Assembly: GCA_029204225.1 (NCBI GenBank)
Contig: CM055097.1
Coordinates: forward strand, 5,001,125 to 5,065,124
Source: Diphasiastrum complanatum
Taxonomy: Eukaryota > Streptophyta > Lycopodiopsida > Lycopodiales > Lycopodiaceae
Direction: 5' to 3'
Length of the DNA: 64,000 nucleotides
The notes beneath the pieces are model-generated. The model saw only the letters and a list, made by a program, of their open reading frames with translations, was not told the DNA's origin and made no database searches. Below, one piece after another: positions 27,751 through 38,196 of the stretch. Position numbers and translations under genes: made by a program. The first letter of the stretch is position 1, and the number at the start of each line of letters is the position of its first letter.

Positions 27751-28316
27751 ATGGCAAGGAGACCAAGATCTACAATTGAGTTTGTGATTCTTTACAATGA
27801 GAAAGATGAAGCTGATAACTGGAAGCCAACAAAATATACGAAGAATTCATGGGTGTTGTTGCATCCATCATCAAAAGGCAATTTTTGACAGTAGAAAAGA
27901 GCAAAATTGACATACAAATCTTATTGGAAAGCAAAAATTCTGGAGTTTAAGACTACTCCGAGAGGTCACTCGATATCAGAAGTTTTAGTACAACATGTAT
28001 ATATGCATTCAAAAATAAAAGTACAAGATATCAATTCTCATTATCATCGAAAATGTAACTGTAAGTATATCAAAACATATGCACTCTACTACAATCATAG
28101 GTGTTTTTTTTATTGATGCTCATCAGATTACGATTTAAATTATTCAACGTTGTTTTTTCTTTTAGATTTATATCCATCATGCATAAGAGAATGGGAGCCA
28201 GCACAATCACTAGCAGGAATATTGGATGTGATTCACTCTGATGTTGGAAAGCTGTAATACAGAGGAAGAAGTCCAAAGAAACTTCCAGATAGTCATATAT
28301 ATTTTTATGGATCTGA
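27751..28316 (+). pseudogene. Unknown spliced gene family, copy B
   Basis: This is a relative of copy A (6714-7600), with the same start context (ATG at 27751, MARRPRSTIEF), the same order of conserved blocks (KYTKNSWVLLHPSSKG, then SYWKAKILEF, then LVQHVYMHS), and an intron at the same phase. Exon 1 ends at 28060 before GTAAGT, and exon 2 begins at 28166 after TTTTAG with YPSCIREWE and LAGILDVIHSDVG. Exon 1 has in-frame stops near 27886-27894, and another stop lies in exon 2 near 28256, so this copy is probably not functional. Conserved exon structure in two diverged copies shows that the ancestor was a spliced protein-coding gene. Its function is unknown. Confidence 0.5.
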
Positions 28317-28523
28317 GAAAACCACTGCATCGCTGAGTGCCCATACGATCTGTAGAAATGGGGCCATGGCCATTGCTATAAAGATTGTCCATCCCGACCA
28401 ATAGAGCCACAAATTGACGCACCTGTCAATCTTGCAACCATTGTACATGATAGGAGAGCGAAACCCAGAAAGCCAGAAGCCCCTATCTACATTCAGAACG
28501 TGCCCAACATTTGAAGGAGTCCT
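28317..28523 (+). other. Zinc-knuckle-like remnant
   Basis: A plus-strand frame reads KWGHGHCYKDCPSRPIEP near 28350-28400, with a Cys a few residues before it, so it resembles a CCHC knuckle of gag or an RNA-binding protein. It then runs into a Lys/Pro-rich tail (RAKPRKPEAPIYI). It may be the C-terminal part of copy B or a separate gag remnant. Confidence 0.35.
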
Positions 28524-29380
28524 TGTTAGCAAATTCTAGAGAATCTCCAAGTGCCGAGCCAAGCTGAAGACACAAGTTATCTCTCACCCATGACCGAGAA
28601 GGTCTCAAAGGGAAGAGAGCAGAAGAAGTTGAGAGCCGAGCATGAGACCCAAGGAAGTACTAGCTAGGAAGACAGTGAGTTATCTATGTGAGCCTACATG
28701 GTGTATCCCAAAGAAGGAATGGCCATGTAGGAGCTAGTAATATTTCCTAGGCATTGTAAATAAAGGTAGACCTCCCTTAAATTAGTTAGAGTGAGCCACC
28801 TTTTGATGGTGACCTTTAGTAGAAGGGCAAATTTCACATGTAATTTCTAATTTGGTGGAATTGCCACATGGGCTCCACATGGGTAGCCTTCTTGCTTATT
28901 TAAGCGCCCCCCTCTCTTGTGAGGGAGCTTTGAATGTATTGTCAAGTTCTCTTGAGCTAATAAAGAGGATCCTCCACGAGTTCTTGATGATAGCTAAGCT
29001 CCTTGTTCATGGCAATGTTCTTGAGTGAGATTTCTATGAGCATACTTGATTCCTTTGCATTGTGGATTAACTAGGTTCTTGTTTCTTGTTTCTTGCTTAG
29101 TTGTGGATTAGGATTCAGTTCTTGTTTGTGGAATAAGGTAGTAATCTGCATTCAAGTAAATTAGATAGGCTGGTTTGTGGTATAGATCTTGCATACTCCC
29201 TTGCAACCCAGTTCTTGATTGTCCTTGAGTAATCTAAGCATCAAGTAATGAGTGTTTCTTGATTCTTAGATTATTAAAATGCTGCTAGGAATCTTGTTTC
29301 TTGTCTCTTGAATCTTGTTTCTTGTTCCAGAAACCAAGAGATAATTCCGTGTTCACAGATTCAGAGGGAATTTGTGAACA
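28524..29380 (+). repeat. Candidate gypsy 5' LTR with promoter signals
   Basis: The right end (TTTGTGAACA at 29380) is well placed, two bases before a primer-binding site. The left end at TGTTAGC (28524) is a guess, chosen because it complements the right end in form. A TTATTTAAGC TATA-like box lies near 28898-28907, and an AATAAAG signal near 28960. Confidence 0.55.
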
Positions 29381-29382
29381 TT

Positions 29383-29392
29383 TGGCGCCGTT
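29383..29392 (+). promoter_or_regulatory. Primer-binding site, tRNA-Asp type
   Basis: TGGCGCCGTT two bases after the LTR end matches the primer site known from Athila/Tat-type gypsy elements, which prime on tRNA-Asp. Confidence 0.75.
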
Positions 29393-31526
29393 CCACAGCT
29401 CCACATACATTAAACCGCCCAAACCATTCCGATTTGTGCCACACACCCATCGTTCTCCTCCACGCCTTCATCATAGAGCACACAATTTTCTTCCTGCCTA
29501 CTGGGAACCACACTTCTTAACCGACGCTTCACGCTCATTTCCAAGCTGAGCCACGGTTCAATCTTGACTGGCGCCAGAGCCATCTTTCAAATCTCGACTG
29601 ATGCGCTACAATCTAATCTCAACCGATGGCGTTCAGTTAGATCTCAACCGACACACTGCATCAGATCTCAACCGATGCCATCCTCTTAAATCTCAACCGA
29701 TGGCCTTCACTTAGATCTCGACCGACGCTTCGCGTCATATCTCAACCGACGGCCCTCAATCAAATCTCGACCGACGCCTATTCACTCAAATCTCAACCGA
29801 CGGTCATTATTAAATCTCAACCGACTGCTTCGCGTCAGATCTCGACCAACAGCTTCATAATAGATCTCAACCGATGCTTCGCGTCAGATCTCGACCGACG
29901 ACCTCATGTTAGATCTCGACCAACGACCTTGCGTCAGATCTCGACCAATGCCCTCGCCACAGATCTCGACTGACAGCTTCGCAACAGATCTCGACCGACG
30001 CTTTTGCGTCAGTTCTCAACCGACGGCTAATCTCAGATCTCAACCGATCCTTTGACCGTCCAGTCCATATTCACCAGCATTACAGTCATTACGACCACTT
30101 GTAACAACCGCATTGATCTGTCGTGACCATTCTGCACAATGGCAACTATATCCAACCGTAGCGAATACATTCACCAGCACACCCATTATTTTACTCTTTG
30201 CATTATTGCGACCCAAAACAAACCGTGTTCATTCGCCACTTCTGTACACTATCCTACACGCACTCAACCGTAGTCCGCTTGCCTTCCAAACGCACTCACA
30301 CCTCCTCCACAATTACACCATCAGGATCGCACTCTTTCCACCTTCCGTGCTTCACAACGATAACATCCAATTCCAGCTATCCCACCGACCGTTTCGACCC
30401 CTACTCATAGCAACCCAATTACGTCATTCCATCACCCGTAACAGCCCCATACATCCGTTCCACCGCAGCAAACCGCAATCCTACAACCCTACGACTACAT
30501 TCGGCTGCCACAAACCACAACAAGCCGTAATCCCACGACCCTACGTCTACCCTCAGTCGCCCCTGACCGCAGTAGACCGCAAGCATATGGCCCACGACCC
30601 CTTCCTCACCTCCAGCCACCAATCGACCACCCTTTCCCACATTTCGCACAACAACGTTGACGCCGCATCCAGTCGTTGCTACAACCGCAAGCCATTGAGA
30701 TCGCAACTGACCGCCAAAAAAAAAAAAATGAACCGCCACAACCCGTATTGCACCGCTACCACCACATTCTATCGTTCCACCACCTTAGCCGTATCCACCG
30801 CCATTAGTCACATTACACTCGCATCAACCGTGGATCCGTAGCAACCGCATTCCAACACCCGTATCCACTGTAACCAGAGTCCAAGTGCATATTTACACAA
30901 TCCTACGACACTCTACACGCTGTCATGGATCGCCCTTATGATCCGAATTTCATGGAGGACTATCCGCCAGAGATGGTTTTCCCATCCACCGAACAGGCTC
31001 AATTTAACAGATATTCTCGGATGAAATCTCAAGTCCAAGAGCCATCCATGAACCCATTCGATAGATGGGAACCTATGCATTATGAAGCTCCATACGAACG
31101 ACCACAATTTCATGCTGCCGAATCCTCACATGCAAGAGCTCACTTAAATGGAGCTTTTGCAAATAATGTTCCACATACTAAAAAAAGGACCCCAAAGCTC
31201 GACTTACCTAAGTACGATGGAAACACTGATCCTCAAAGATTTCTTCAAGTCTTTGAGAATGCATGTGATGTTTATGGCGAAACATCACCAGACGCCATGA
31301 TTCAACTGTTCTCGATGACCATGATCGATCGAACACGAGAATGGTTTTTAACCTTGATCATGAAGATAAACGTGACTGGTCACTCTTGAAGGAGGCCTTT
31401 ATCAAATGCTTCAAGCCATTTCGCTTGATAGAAAGTTCTTTTGTCAAACTAAGTAATATCAAAATGACAAAAGACAAAAAAGTACGTGACTACATTGAAC
31501 AACTTCTTTCCAAAGATCGGAATTAG
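29393..31526 (+). mobile_element. Ty3/gypsy leader and gag
   Basis: A leader of about 1.5 kb holds a repeat array (29560-30050). Gag begins at 30925 (MDRPYDPNFMEDYPPEM) and shows the retrotransposon-gag region: LDLPKYDGNTDPQRFLQVF near 31197-31255, then TREWFLTL, then WSLLKEAFIKCFKPFRL near 31378-31426. It stops where a minus-strand copia fragment begins. A 242-residue frame at 30113-30841 lies in the leader and has no family features. The gag part is broken by about one interruption. Confidence 0.88.
29560..30050 (+). repeat. Tandem array of about 20 diverged units in the gypsy leader
   Basis: The core (A/G)ATCTC(A/G)ACCGACG recurs about every 23-33 bp, near 19-20 times, separated by variable spacers often containing CTTCGCGTC. 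Confidence 0.9.
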
Positions 31527-33060
31527 GCTGACTGAGTGCCTCTTGGATAGATGTCAGTTCCTAAACAAGGTAGGCTGCAGACTCGTCGATATACCAATTA
31601 GGTGGTCTGCTAGTCCTTGAAGATCGTTTCGATCATACTGTAGTTGCTAAACTGCAACATCATCTTCTTCTGATTCGTCGTTGATTTGTTGTTCATCTAA
31701 AGTAGAAGAGCTTGGACCTTCAATAGGATTAGTTGACTGAGGAACTGGAAAGTTCAATGATTCAGGTGAATCTAAAAGGTCGACTACATGGGGACTGCCC
31801 TTTCCTTTGAGGTCTTGAAACTGATCTTTGATGAAGATGACATCCCGATTAGTGAATATCTTTGACTCGATGGGATCGAACAATTTGTAGGCTTGATCTG
31901 AAGTAGTATAGTTGATGAAAACACACTTGATACTCTAGAAGTCGAGCTTCTTCTTGAGATCACGAGGTATCTGTGCAAAAGCAGTACATCCAAAAACTCA
32001 TAGGTTTGATAGAGAAGGTTTGGTACCTGTACAAACTTCGAATGGTGTTTTGTTTGAGAGACCTTTAGTAGGACATCGGTTCTGAATATAGGTTGTTGTT
32101 GAAATAGCTTCAGCCCAGAAGGACTTTGGAAGTGTAGCATGTGATAACATGCACTTTTCCAATTCGACTAAGGTTCTGTTCTTTCTCTCAACAAGACCAT
32201 TTGACTGAGGCGAATAGGAAGTAATGTATTGTTTCTCAATGCCATTGCTAAGACAATACTCCCTGAATTCGGTGGAGATGTATTCTCCCCCGTTATCTGA
32301 CCTCAGTGCTTTGATTCGTTTGTCAGTTTGATTCTCAGCATGCTCTTTGAATTGTCTGAATTTAATGAAAGCCTCTAATTTTTGTTTAATGAAATAAACA
32401 GCTGTTCTTCTGGAGAACTCGTCAATGAAAGTGATAAAATACTTTGCATCTAGTAATGAAGGAGGTTTCATAGGTCCACATATATCTTTATGAGCAACAT
32501 CTAGTAGATCTTTTGTTGCATGCCTATGGTTTGATCTAAAAGGAATCCTAGTATGCTTTCCAAAGATGCAGTTATGACAGACAGGGAGATCGATCTTACC
32601 AGAAGGATAGTCGAGATCAAGGACCATGGATTGTTTGGACATGTTCAAAATAGATGCATGATTCACGTGTCCTAAGCGATGATGCCATAGTAGTGCTTTA
32701 TTGACTAGAATAGAGGTTTTCAAGACTTGACTAGACTCAGAATAACAGTGTGCCAATCTATATAAGTAACCCTGTCTCTTTCCGAGTGCAAGAATCTTAT
32801 TACTCCTATCAATAATTCTGCATTGATCCGATTCGAATTCTATCTTATGACCTAAATTTGTAATTCTACTTACTGATAACAGATTTGTAGAGAGTTTAGG
32901 AACATATAAGACCTTTGATAGTAATTTGAATTGATCATGCTGGAATCGCAATCTTACAGTACCTTCACCTAGCTTTACTTTGAGAATTCGTCTAGAACTT
33001 AGTCTATCGATTATATCGATGACGCTAAGATGCGGTAATGCCAACAATAGGAAATCAATT
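31527..33060 (-). mobile_element. Ty1/copia fragment, protease to integrase, nested in gypsy
   Basis: On the minus strand from 33047: the protease end (FKLLSKVLYVPKLSTNLLS), GAG-preintegrase (ALLWHHRLGHVNHASI; CHNCIFGKHTRIPF), and integrase core (KDICGPMKPPSL, LRSDNGGEYIS, YSPQSNGLVERKN). The integrase tail and linker run down to about 31647 (NRDVIFIKDQFQDL). RT and RNase H are not present. Integrase is one long frame of about 349 residues. The fragment is broken overall. It lies between plus-strand gypsy gag and plus-strand gypsy RT. Confidence 0.92.
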
Positions 33061-33689
33061 CTCTGATACTAAAAGGTTGAAAAGAACTGAAGAGTATGAT
33101 ATCAATTTTGATATCGCGAAAGATATCAAGTTTTAGAGATTTTGTTCTAACATGTCGGAAAAATAGGATAGATAAAGTAGCGGCGGAAACTTCCTACTTC
33201 CAGTGCATGACTACGCCTATCAAAATTGAACAAAGCAGTAGTGATGGAAATCATGTTTAATCTTTAGCAACTAACTTGGAAATCGCTAGATACTAAGTGA
33301 TTATGTAGCCAAACATGAAGTATTGAATTCTCAGACAATTTCTATCAGTTACAAAAGCAATACATAGATGCATGCATTCTGACATATACTGAATGCAATA
33401 AGAAGATAATATTGATTCAGAAAAGAAAATCAGATGCTAATGAGCGCAAGACAATAACGGATAGAAGCCGCACACTTTAAGCTGTCTCTGAGTAGCTGAG
33501 AATAAGTATGATAATAAGTAGCTATGCTGATAAGCAATAGCGCAATAGCGATTCTAAAACAAATCTCTTAAAAGACTAAGCTAAAATGTTCAAGAGAGTT
33601 CAAGCTTGAAAGCTTGATAGAGAGCTAACTACAATACTTGCTGACTGATCTCTTTGATTATTTTCGTTGTAATGATGTATGAACATGAA
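33061..33689 (-). repeat. Candidate copia 5' LTR region (minus orientation)
   Basis: On the minus strand, AGTATCAGAGAATTG at about 33058-33072 resembles a decayed initiator-Met primer site, so the sequence to its right should hold the LTR. The LTR ends could not be fixed. Confidence 0.4.
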
Positions 33690-34440
33690 CAGCTATTTCA
33701 GATTAATGAATGTACCTATGACATTCCAATAGATGATAATTTTGTTTTTGTCCGTATATGATAAATTGGTAGTTGTACTCCTATACTCGTCTATAGTAGA
33801 ATTTTTGAGGAGCTTGCAAATCATTTTAAAATTGTCTTGTGGATTCTCAAAAATACAAAACTGTATGCTAAAGAATCCAAGTATAATTTTTAAAGCATGA
33901 ATTGGTATCTCTTGGTCATAAAGTCACCCCTTTTGGGTTTAAGATTGACGAAGATAACATCAAGAAAATGGTTGAGTGGCCGATATCGAAAGCAGTCAAA
34001 GAAAAATCTTTTTTCTAGATTTGTAATATTCTTTTGACGATTTATTGAGTATTACGCCAAGGTGGCATCTCTTAATAATTTGACTAAAAGCAAAGTTAAT
34101 AAAAGGAAGAAGAGAGGCCTATTGTATGGAACAAAGAATTGAACCAATGTTTGAGAACCACAAAAGTTTGGTTGTTTATGCTCTCGTGTTACAATAGCTC
34201 ACATATCTAGATTTACTTTACATAATAAGAACTAATGCAAGTGATTCTACAATTGGAGCAATTCTATTACAAAATAATAGACTGATAGTGTTCGAGAGCA
34301 AGGAATTAATTGGACCTCATCAGTTGCATTATACGACTCAAGAAAACAATCAGTTGTTGTGATCCATGCACTTAAAACTTGGAGACATTACTTCTATGGT
34401 GTTAAGATTATAGTGGATACTGATCACCAGTGAGAATAGA
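33690..34440 (+). mobile_element. Ty3/gypsy RT-RNase H remnant
   Basis: Plus-strand fragments in gypsy order: RT thumb (GHKVTPFGFKIDEDNIKKM near 33917-33975), then RNase H (SDSTIGAILLQNNRLIVFE near 34238-34295, then LHYTTQENNQLL and LKTWRHYFYGVK). It is heavily broken. Orientation and position fit the continuation of the gypsy element at 28524-31526, separated by the copia insertion. Confidence 0.85.
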
Positions 34441-34940
34441 ATTGTACAAATATTGTACCAGTAGATTTTTGCCATGTGGCAAATAGTCATTGGGAGTGAC
34501 CAAAGTGTTTGCACATGAGAATTAGAAACTTTAAGCACTAGGGCTTGTGAAATTTCCTTTTTGAACTAATAAATGTGGTGTCACATGGTGACACTCATTG
34601 GACCGTGCCCAATGAAGAATCAGTGACTTCTAGGGCGGGCAATGGGGGTAATCCACAAAGAGAGTGAGATAATGAGGATGTTTGTTATGCACTACGTATC
34701 CGTTGCGAGTAGGGGCAATACTGCTTGCAGCAGGCCTGAGTTATGGGAGCAACGAGGTCTTCTACATGCAATATTACACCTGCTCTGAGGGGAATATGGG
34801 ACATAATCGACAAATGGGAGAATGACATGTCATTTATCCTCTGAAAGAGCTATTAAAGTGCATATAAGAGTGTGTGCCACATTAGTAGTAATTCTTGCTA
34901 ATTTTTTGATAGTACTCTTAGAATGCTATTGGCTGGGGGG
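34441..34940. other. No gene recognised
   Basis: No coding sequence seen. A 7-bp dyad GTGTCAC-ATG-GTGACAC lies at 34578-34594. Confidence 0.4.
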
Positions 34941-35362
34941 CCAAACCACGATAGCTATAAGCGCCATCCTTCCGTCCTTCCCCACGCTGCTCGTTATTTT
35001 GCCAAGGCCTCTCTCTTCTTCTTATTCGTTTTCGCCCTCTTTTGCAAAGGAAATGTCAAAGATGCTAATTCTATCCACCGCAGCTTACAGCGCTAGAAGC
35101 TTATTGATAATACCATCATCTATGCAGCATTGAGAATTTCTTCTGACAGCGCTCTATGGTTTTATGGCCGAGAATTTGCCAATCCATATTGGCTTTTCTT
35201 GGCTGCATGCCCTCCTGCATCATCTTCCTCCATGAAACCCTATTGTTTTGCAGTCTTACAACTGCAAGCTGTCGGGATTGCGTTTCAGTTTAAAGCAAAG
35301 CTTTACCGGGGATCTAGAATTTGAATCAAGCTATTGAAAGATTTTTGAGCCGTGGATTGGTG
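34941..35362 (+). promoter_or_regulatory. Candidate core promoter and 5' leader of a host gene
   Basis: A CTATAAGC box near 34953-34960 is followed by a pyrimidine-rich stretch (TCTTCTTCTTATTCG near 35013-35030), the usual make-up of a plant core promoter and leader. Short upstream ATG frames occur at 35053. The open frame that begins at 35363 follows. Confidence 0.35.
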
Positions 35363-35948
35363 ATGGAAGACCCTACACAGCTTGTTTATGCATTTCTTGA
35401 GTCAAGCACAAGACGGAAAGCAGATACTTCTTCTCACAATAAGGCGTTGGGTTCGCATGCAACGGACAAAACGCAGGTGCTTGCTTCCTGTTCCATGGAG
35501 GCAGTAAATGAAGAAGGAGCCGGGCAAACTTTGCTCTTAGAAAGTCAGGACTACAGGTCGATGTCTTCGAATCAAGTGCAAGATTGTAGTTCAGATTGTG
35601 TGTCGGGTGATACGCAAATTCTGTCTGATTCTGATGATGAATTGGTAGATCAACCTGGGACGTCTAAGGAAGGTAAGTCTGTGTATGAGCTGTGGAAGAG
35701 GAAGCGTTCAGCTTTGAATTTAACCGACCAACCCAGTATGGCAGGAAAGGGGGATGATATTTCGAGACCGGTAGCTGCTGATTTTCATCAAGCTGACTTA
35801 GGGTTTGATCCTGTTGCGAAGCTGGTGGAAGTGGTTGCTTCTGATGCTTCGACGGAGAATGGCGAAGATGCCGAAGGTAATCAAGAGGTGGTTGACTCAG
35901 ATGCAAGCACCACGAGTGGCGCTAATAATCCAGCTGGCCCAAAAGAAG
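35363..35948 (+). CDS. Acidic TQ-rich host exon, possibly 5' exon of the BRCT gene
   Basis: The frame starts at the ATG at 35363 (MEDPTQLVYAFLES) and stays open to a possible GTATTC donor at about 35949; without splicing it would stop at 35974. The protein is acidic and low in complexity, with SQ/TQ motifs (DPTQL, KTQVL, ESQDY, GDTQILSDSDDELVD), a short basic patch (WKRKRSAL), and runs rich in Asp, Ser and Glu. TQ-V/I/L repeats with Asp/Glu are known from the N-termini of plant BRCT proteins of the MDC1/PTIP-like DNA-damage family. I therefore infer that it could be the first exon of the BRCT gene whose main exon begins at 48376, with an intron of about 12.4 kb holding a copia element. It could equally be an unrelated short gene. 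Confidence 0.4.
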
Positions 35949-37514
35949 GTATTCACGTCGGCCACTATCATTAATTTTCAAGCGATTTTTATGAGCTTTA
36001 ATTTTGAAGATATTTAGATTGAAATTTTTCAGCGATATGCACGGTGCTTAGAACTTTAGATGACAAAAAAAATTTAGATGGCATGCAACAAGATGGGCAT
36101 TGAAAAGCTTGAATTTGCAAACAACATTCTTGTCTCTACTTTTGAGTGATAGTGTCACTCCTAAGATTAACACTTTGAAACTTGTTCAGAACAATGGCTT
36201 GACTGTGCCTACTTCACTTGTGCTGCATCAAAAGCATTCACAAAGTGGAAGATTCTCTTAAGTCAGAACCTCATATACTTTCATTTTGTTGTTCCATGGA
36301 AAATCCTCATAGATGGTTGTCATGACAGGCAATGCCTTTACTGTAGGGAAGAACTGGAAGACATTCGTTAGCCTTATTGTTACATGTAAATGAAAGAAAA
36401 TGTCTCAAGTCACAAGTGGGCTCTATGAAAGAATACTTTTCAAGTGGACAGCCTAAAGAAGTGTGCCTCTACGTATACATTCTTAAAGAGCTTTGTTCTC
36501 CGATCCAAAAGAACTTGGTCCCTAGAGACATCAAAAGGATTCTGTCCCTATGGCCACTCTTGAAAGAACATACGTGACTTCATCCAGTATGGGTTTCGTG
36601 GGGCCATTGGGAAGAAATCCTAGACATTTTCTCCATCCAAATGCAAGACTTGTTGGGCTACGGGACTAACTTTAAGATGCTTAAGGAATTGAGGAGCCAA
36701 AGAATCCGAGATTGCCAAAATAAGACCCTTCATGCATTTGATTAGTTTATGATTATGAAATTTGACAAGCACATAGATATGTGAAGAACGAACTTGAGGA
36801 TTATCGTATATGTAGTGATAATATAAATAAATTTTAAAGAGTTTCGATTTGAAAAAGGAATGAATAATTTTTTGAGGATCACACTTAGGCTTATTATATT
36901 GCCGAGATAGATGACACTTGGAAAAACTCTAAAAAGTCGCATGAGTAAAATGCCGTGCACTGTGATAAGGACTTTCTATGAATTAATAGCCATGCACTAG
37001 CCCGAAAATATGTGATGCTTGGTGAATGCTTATCACAATTGCAATTCATGTGCATAAGCTCAATGTATGGGAAAGAATCTAAAGAAAAGACTTTTGCAAG
37101 AATAACCGTTGGTCCTTAAGCCCATAGCAACGAGGCTTCTATTTTTGCAACAACGCTAAGGCAAAGCCTGAGGATGCAAGGGCAGGCATATCAGCATTCA
37201 AACATTTGAAATGCTTGAATCACAAGCATAGTTGCACAACATTTCAGAATGCCTACAAAGCAAGCGTACTGGTAGGCTTTCAAATTTTTTCTAGAACATT
37301 GTGAAAATATTCAATTTCCTTTTTGATAGAGATACTATCTTAGAGGATAGTTGGGGGATAAAAATTGTGCTTAAAAAATGCTTAAAACAGGTCTGAAACA
37401 ACAATACCTAAATCCAACAAGTTATTGTTTAAACTTCACTTCCCTTTATCATTGGTCCTTGCTCAAGGCCTATTTTGGACCTATTTTTCCCTTTATCCCT
37501 TTTTTGAATTTTTT
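35949..37514. other. No gene recognised (intron or intergenic)
   Basis: AT-rich DNA. The stretch 36080-36580 has a few short frames but no known domain. Confidence 0.4.
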
Positions 37515-38196
37515 TTAGGCAATATGGGTATCAGATGAAAGCTCTGATTGAGGGGATTATGATTGTGTAGTTTGCCGACTATTTCGGGTGCGAAACACCA
37601 AAAAGTGTGTTTTTACTCGGGGAGTTGGAAGGCCAAATCATGAAGAGGCCTTACCAGGGCCGGGGTCTACTGGTAGCCATTGGGGGGCGTTGCCCCCCAA
37701 ACCCCCCCACCCGGGGGCTACCACCCCCGGACCCCCTGTTTCTCGGGGGGCTACCGCCCCCCGAACCCCCTAGAGCTTCCTGCTATATAGACACTATAGA
37801 TAAAAATGCCACCGCCCCCCTGTAGATAAAAATGGAGTCCAAATGCGCGCCAAGAAGGGCCCAATATTTATGCCCCCAACTGTATGTACATTGCACTCAC
37901 ATCTCCAGTGAACCAATTGCAAAAGTGATCATCATCCATACAGTTGATAGTCCAAACTGTAGCATTAACATTTACTGAAAAGTAGAGCAAATGACAACCG
38001 GATAGCTACTGAAAATAAGATCTGTTTGTGCCTCATCTACTGCACTTCTGAGAGGCAAAACGCTGGTTTGACCATTGATCCCCTAAAAAAATTTCAGCAA
38101 TAAGCTATTTTTCCCAATTTTTTTTTTTTTTTTTTGGTGATTCTGGGTCACGAATCGCGACCCGCGAATCGCAGACCCAGCGAATCGCGATTCGCT
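37515..38196 (+). repeat. Dispersed repeat copy with GC-rich hairpins and palindromic end
   Basis: The segment near 37515-37590 (GGCAATATGGGTATCAG and what follows) resembles 52896-52970 at roughly two thirds of positions. Inside are three tandem GC-rich hairpins (37680-37764). The right end has a T-run (about 38118-38137) followed by a palindrome-rich tract ending at 38196. The boundaries are approximate. Confidence 0.5.
37680..37764. repeat. Cluster of three perfect GC-rich hairpins
   Basis: Arms: TTGGGGGGC/GCCCCCCAA (37680-37700, loop GTT), CCGGGGG/CCCCCGG (37711-37730, loop CTACCA), TCGGGGGGC/GCCCCCCGA (37743-37764, loop TACC). Confidence 0.95.

Noticed and set aside
30113-30841. 242-residue open frame
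   Set aside because: It lies in a gypsy leader between the primer site and gag, is rich in His/Pro/Thr from C-rich DNA, and has no domain features.
34578-34594. GTGTCAC-ATG-GTGACAC dyad as an operator
   Set aside because: Short dyads of this size are expected by chance in 64 kb and nothing nearby supports a role.
36080-36600. Possible decayed transposase
   Set aside because: Short frames with no catalytic motif or terminal repeats.
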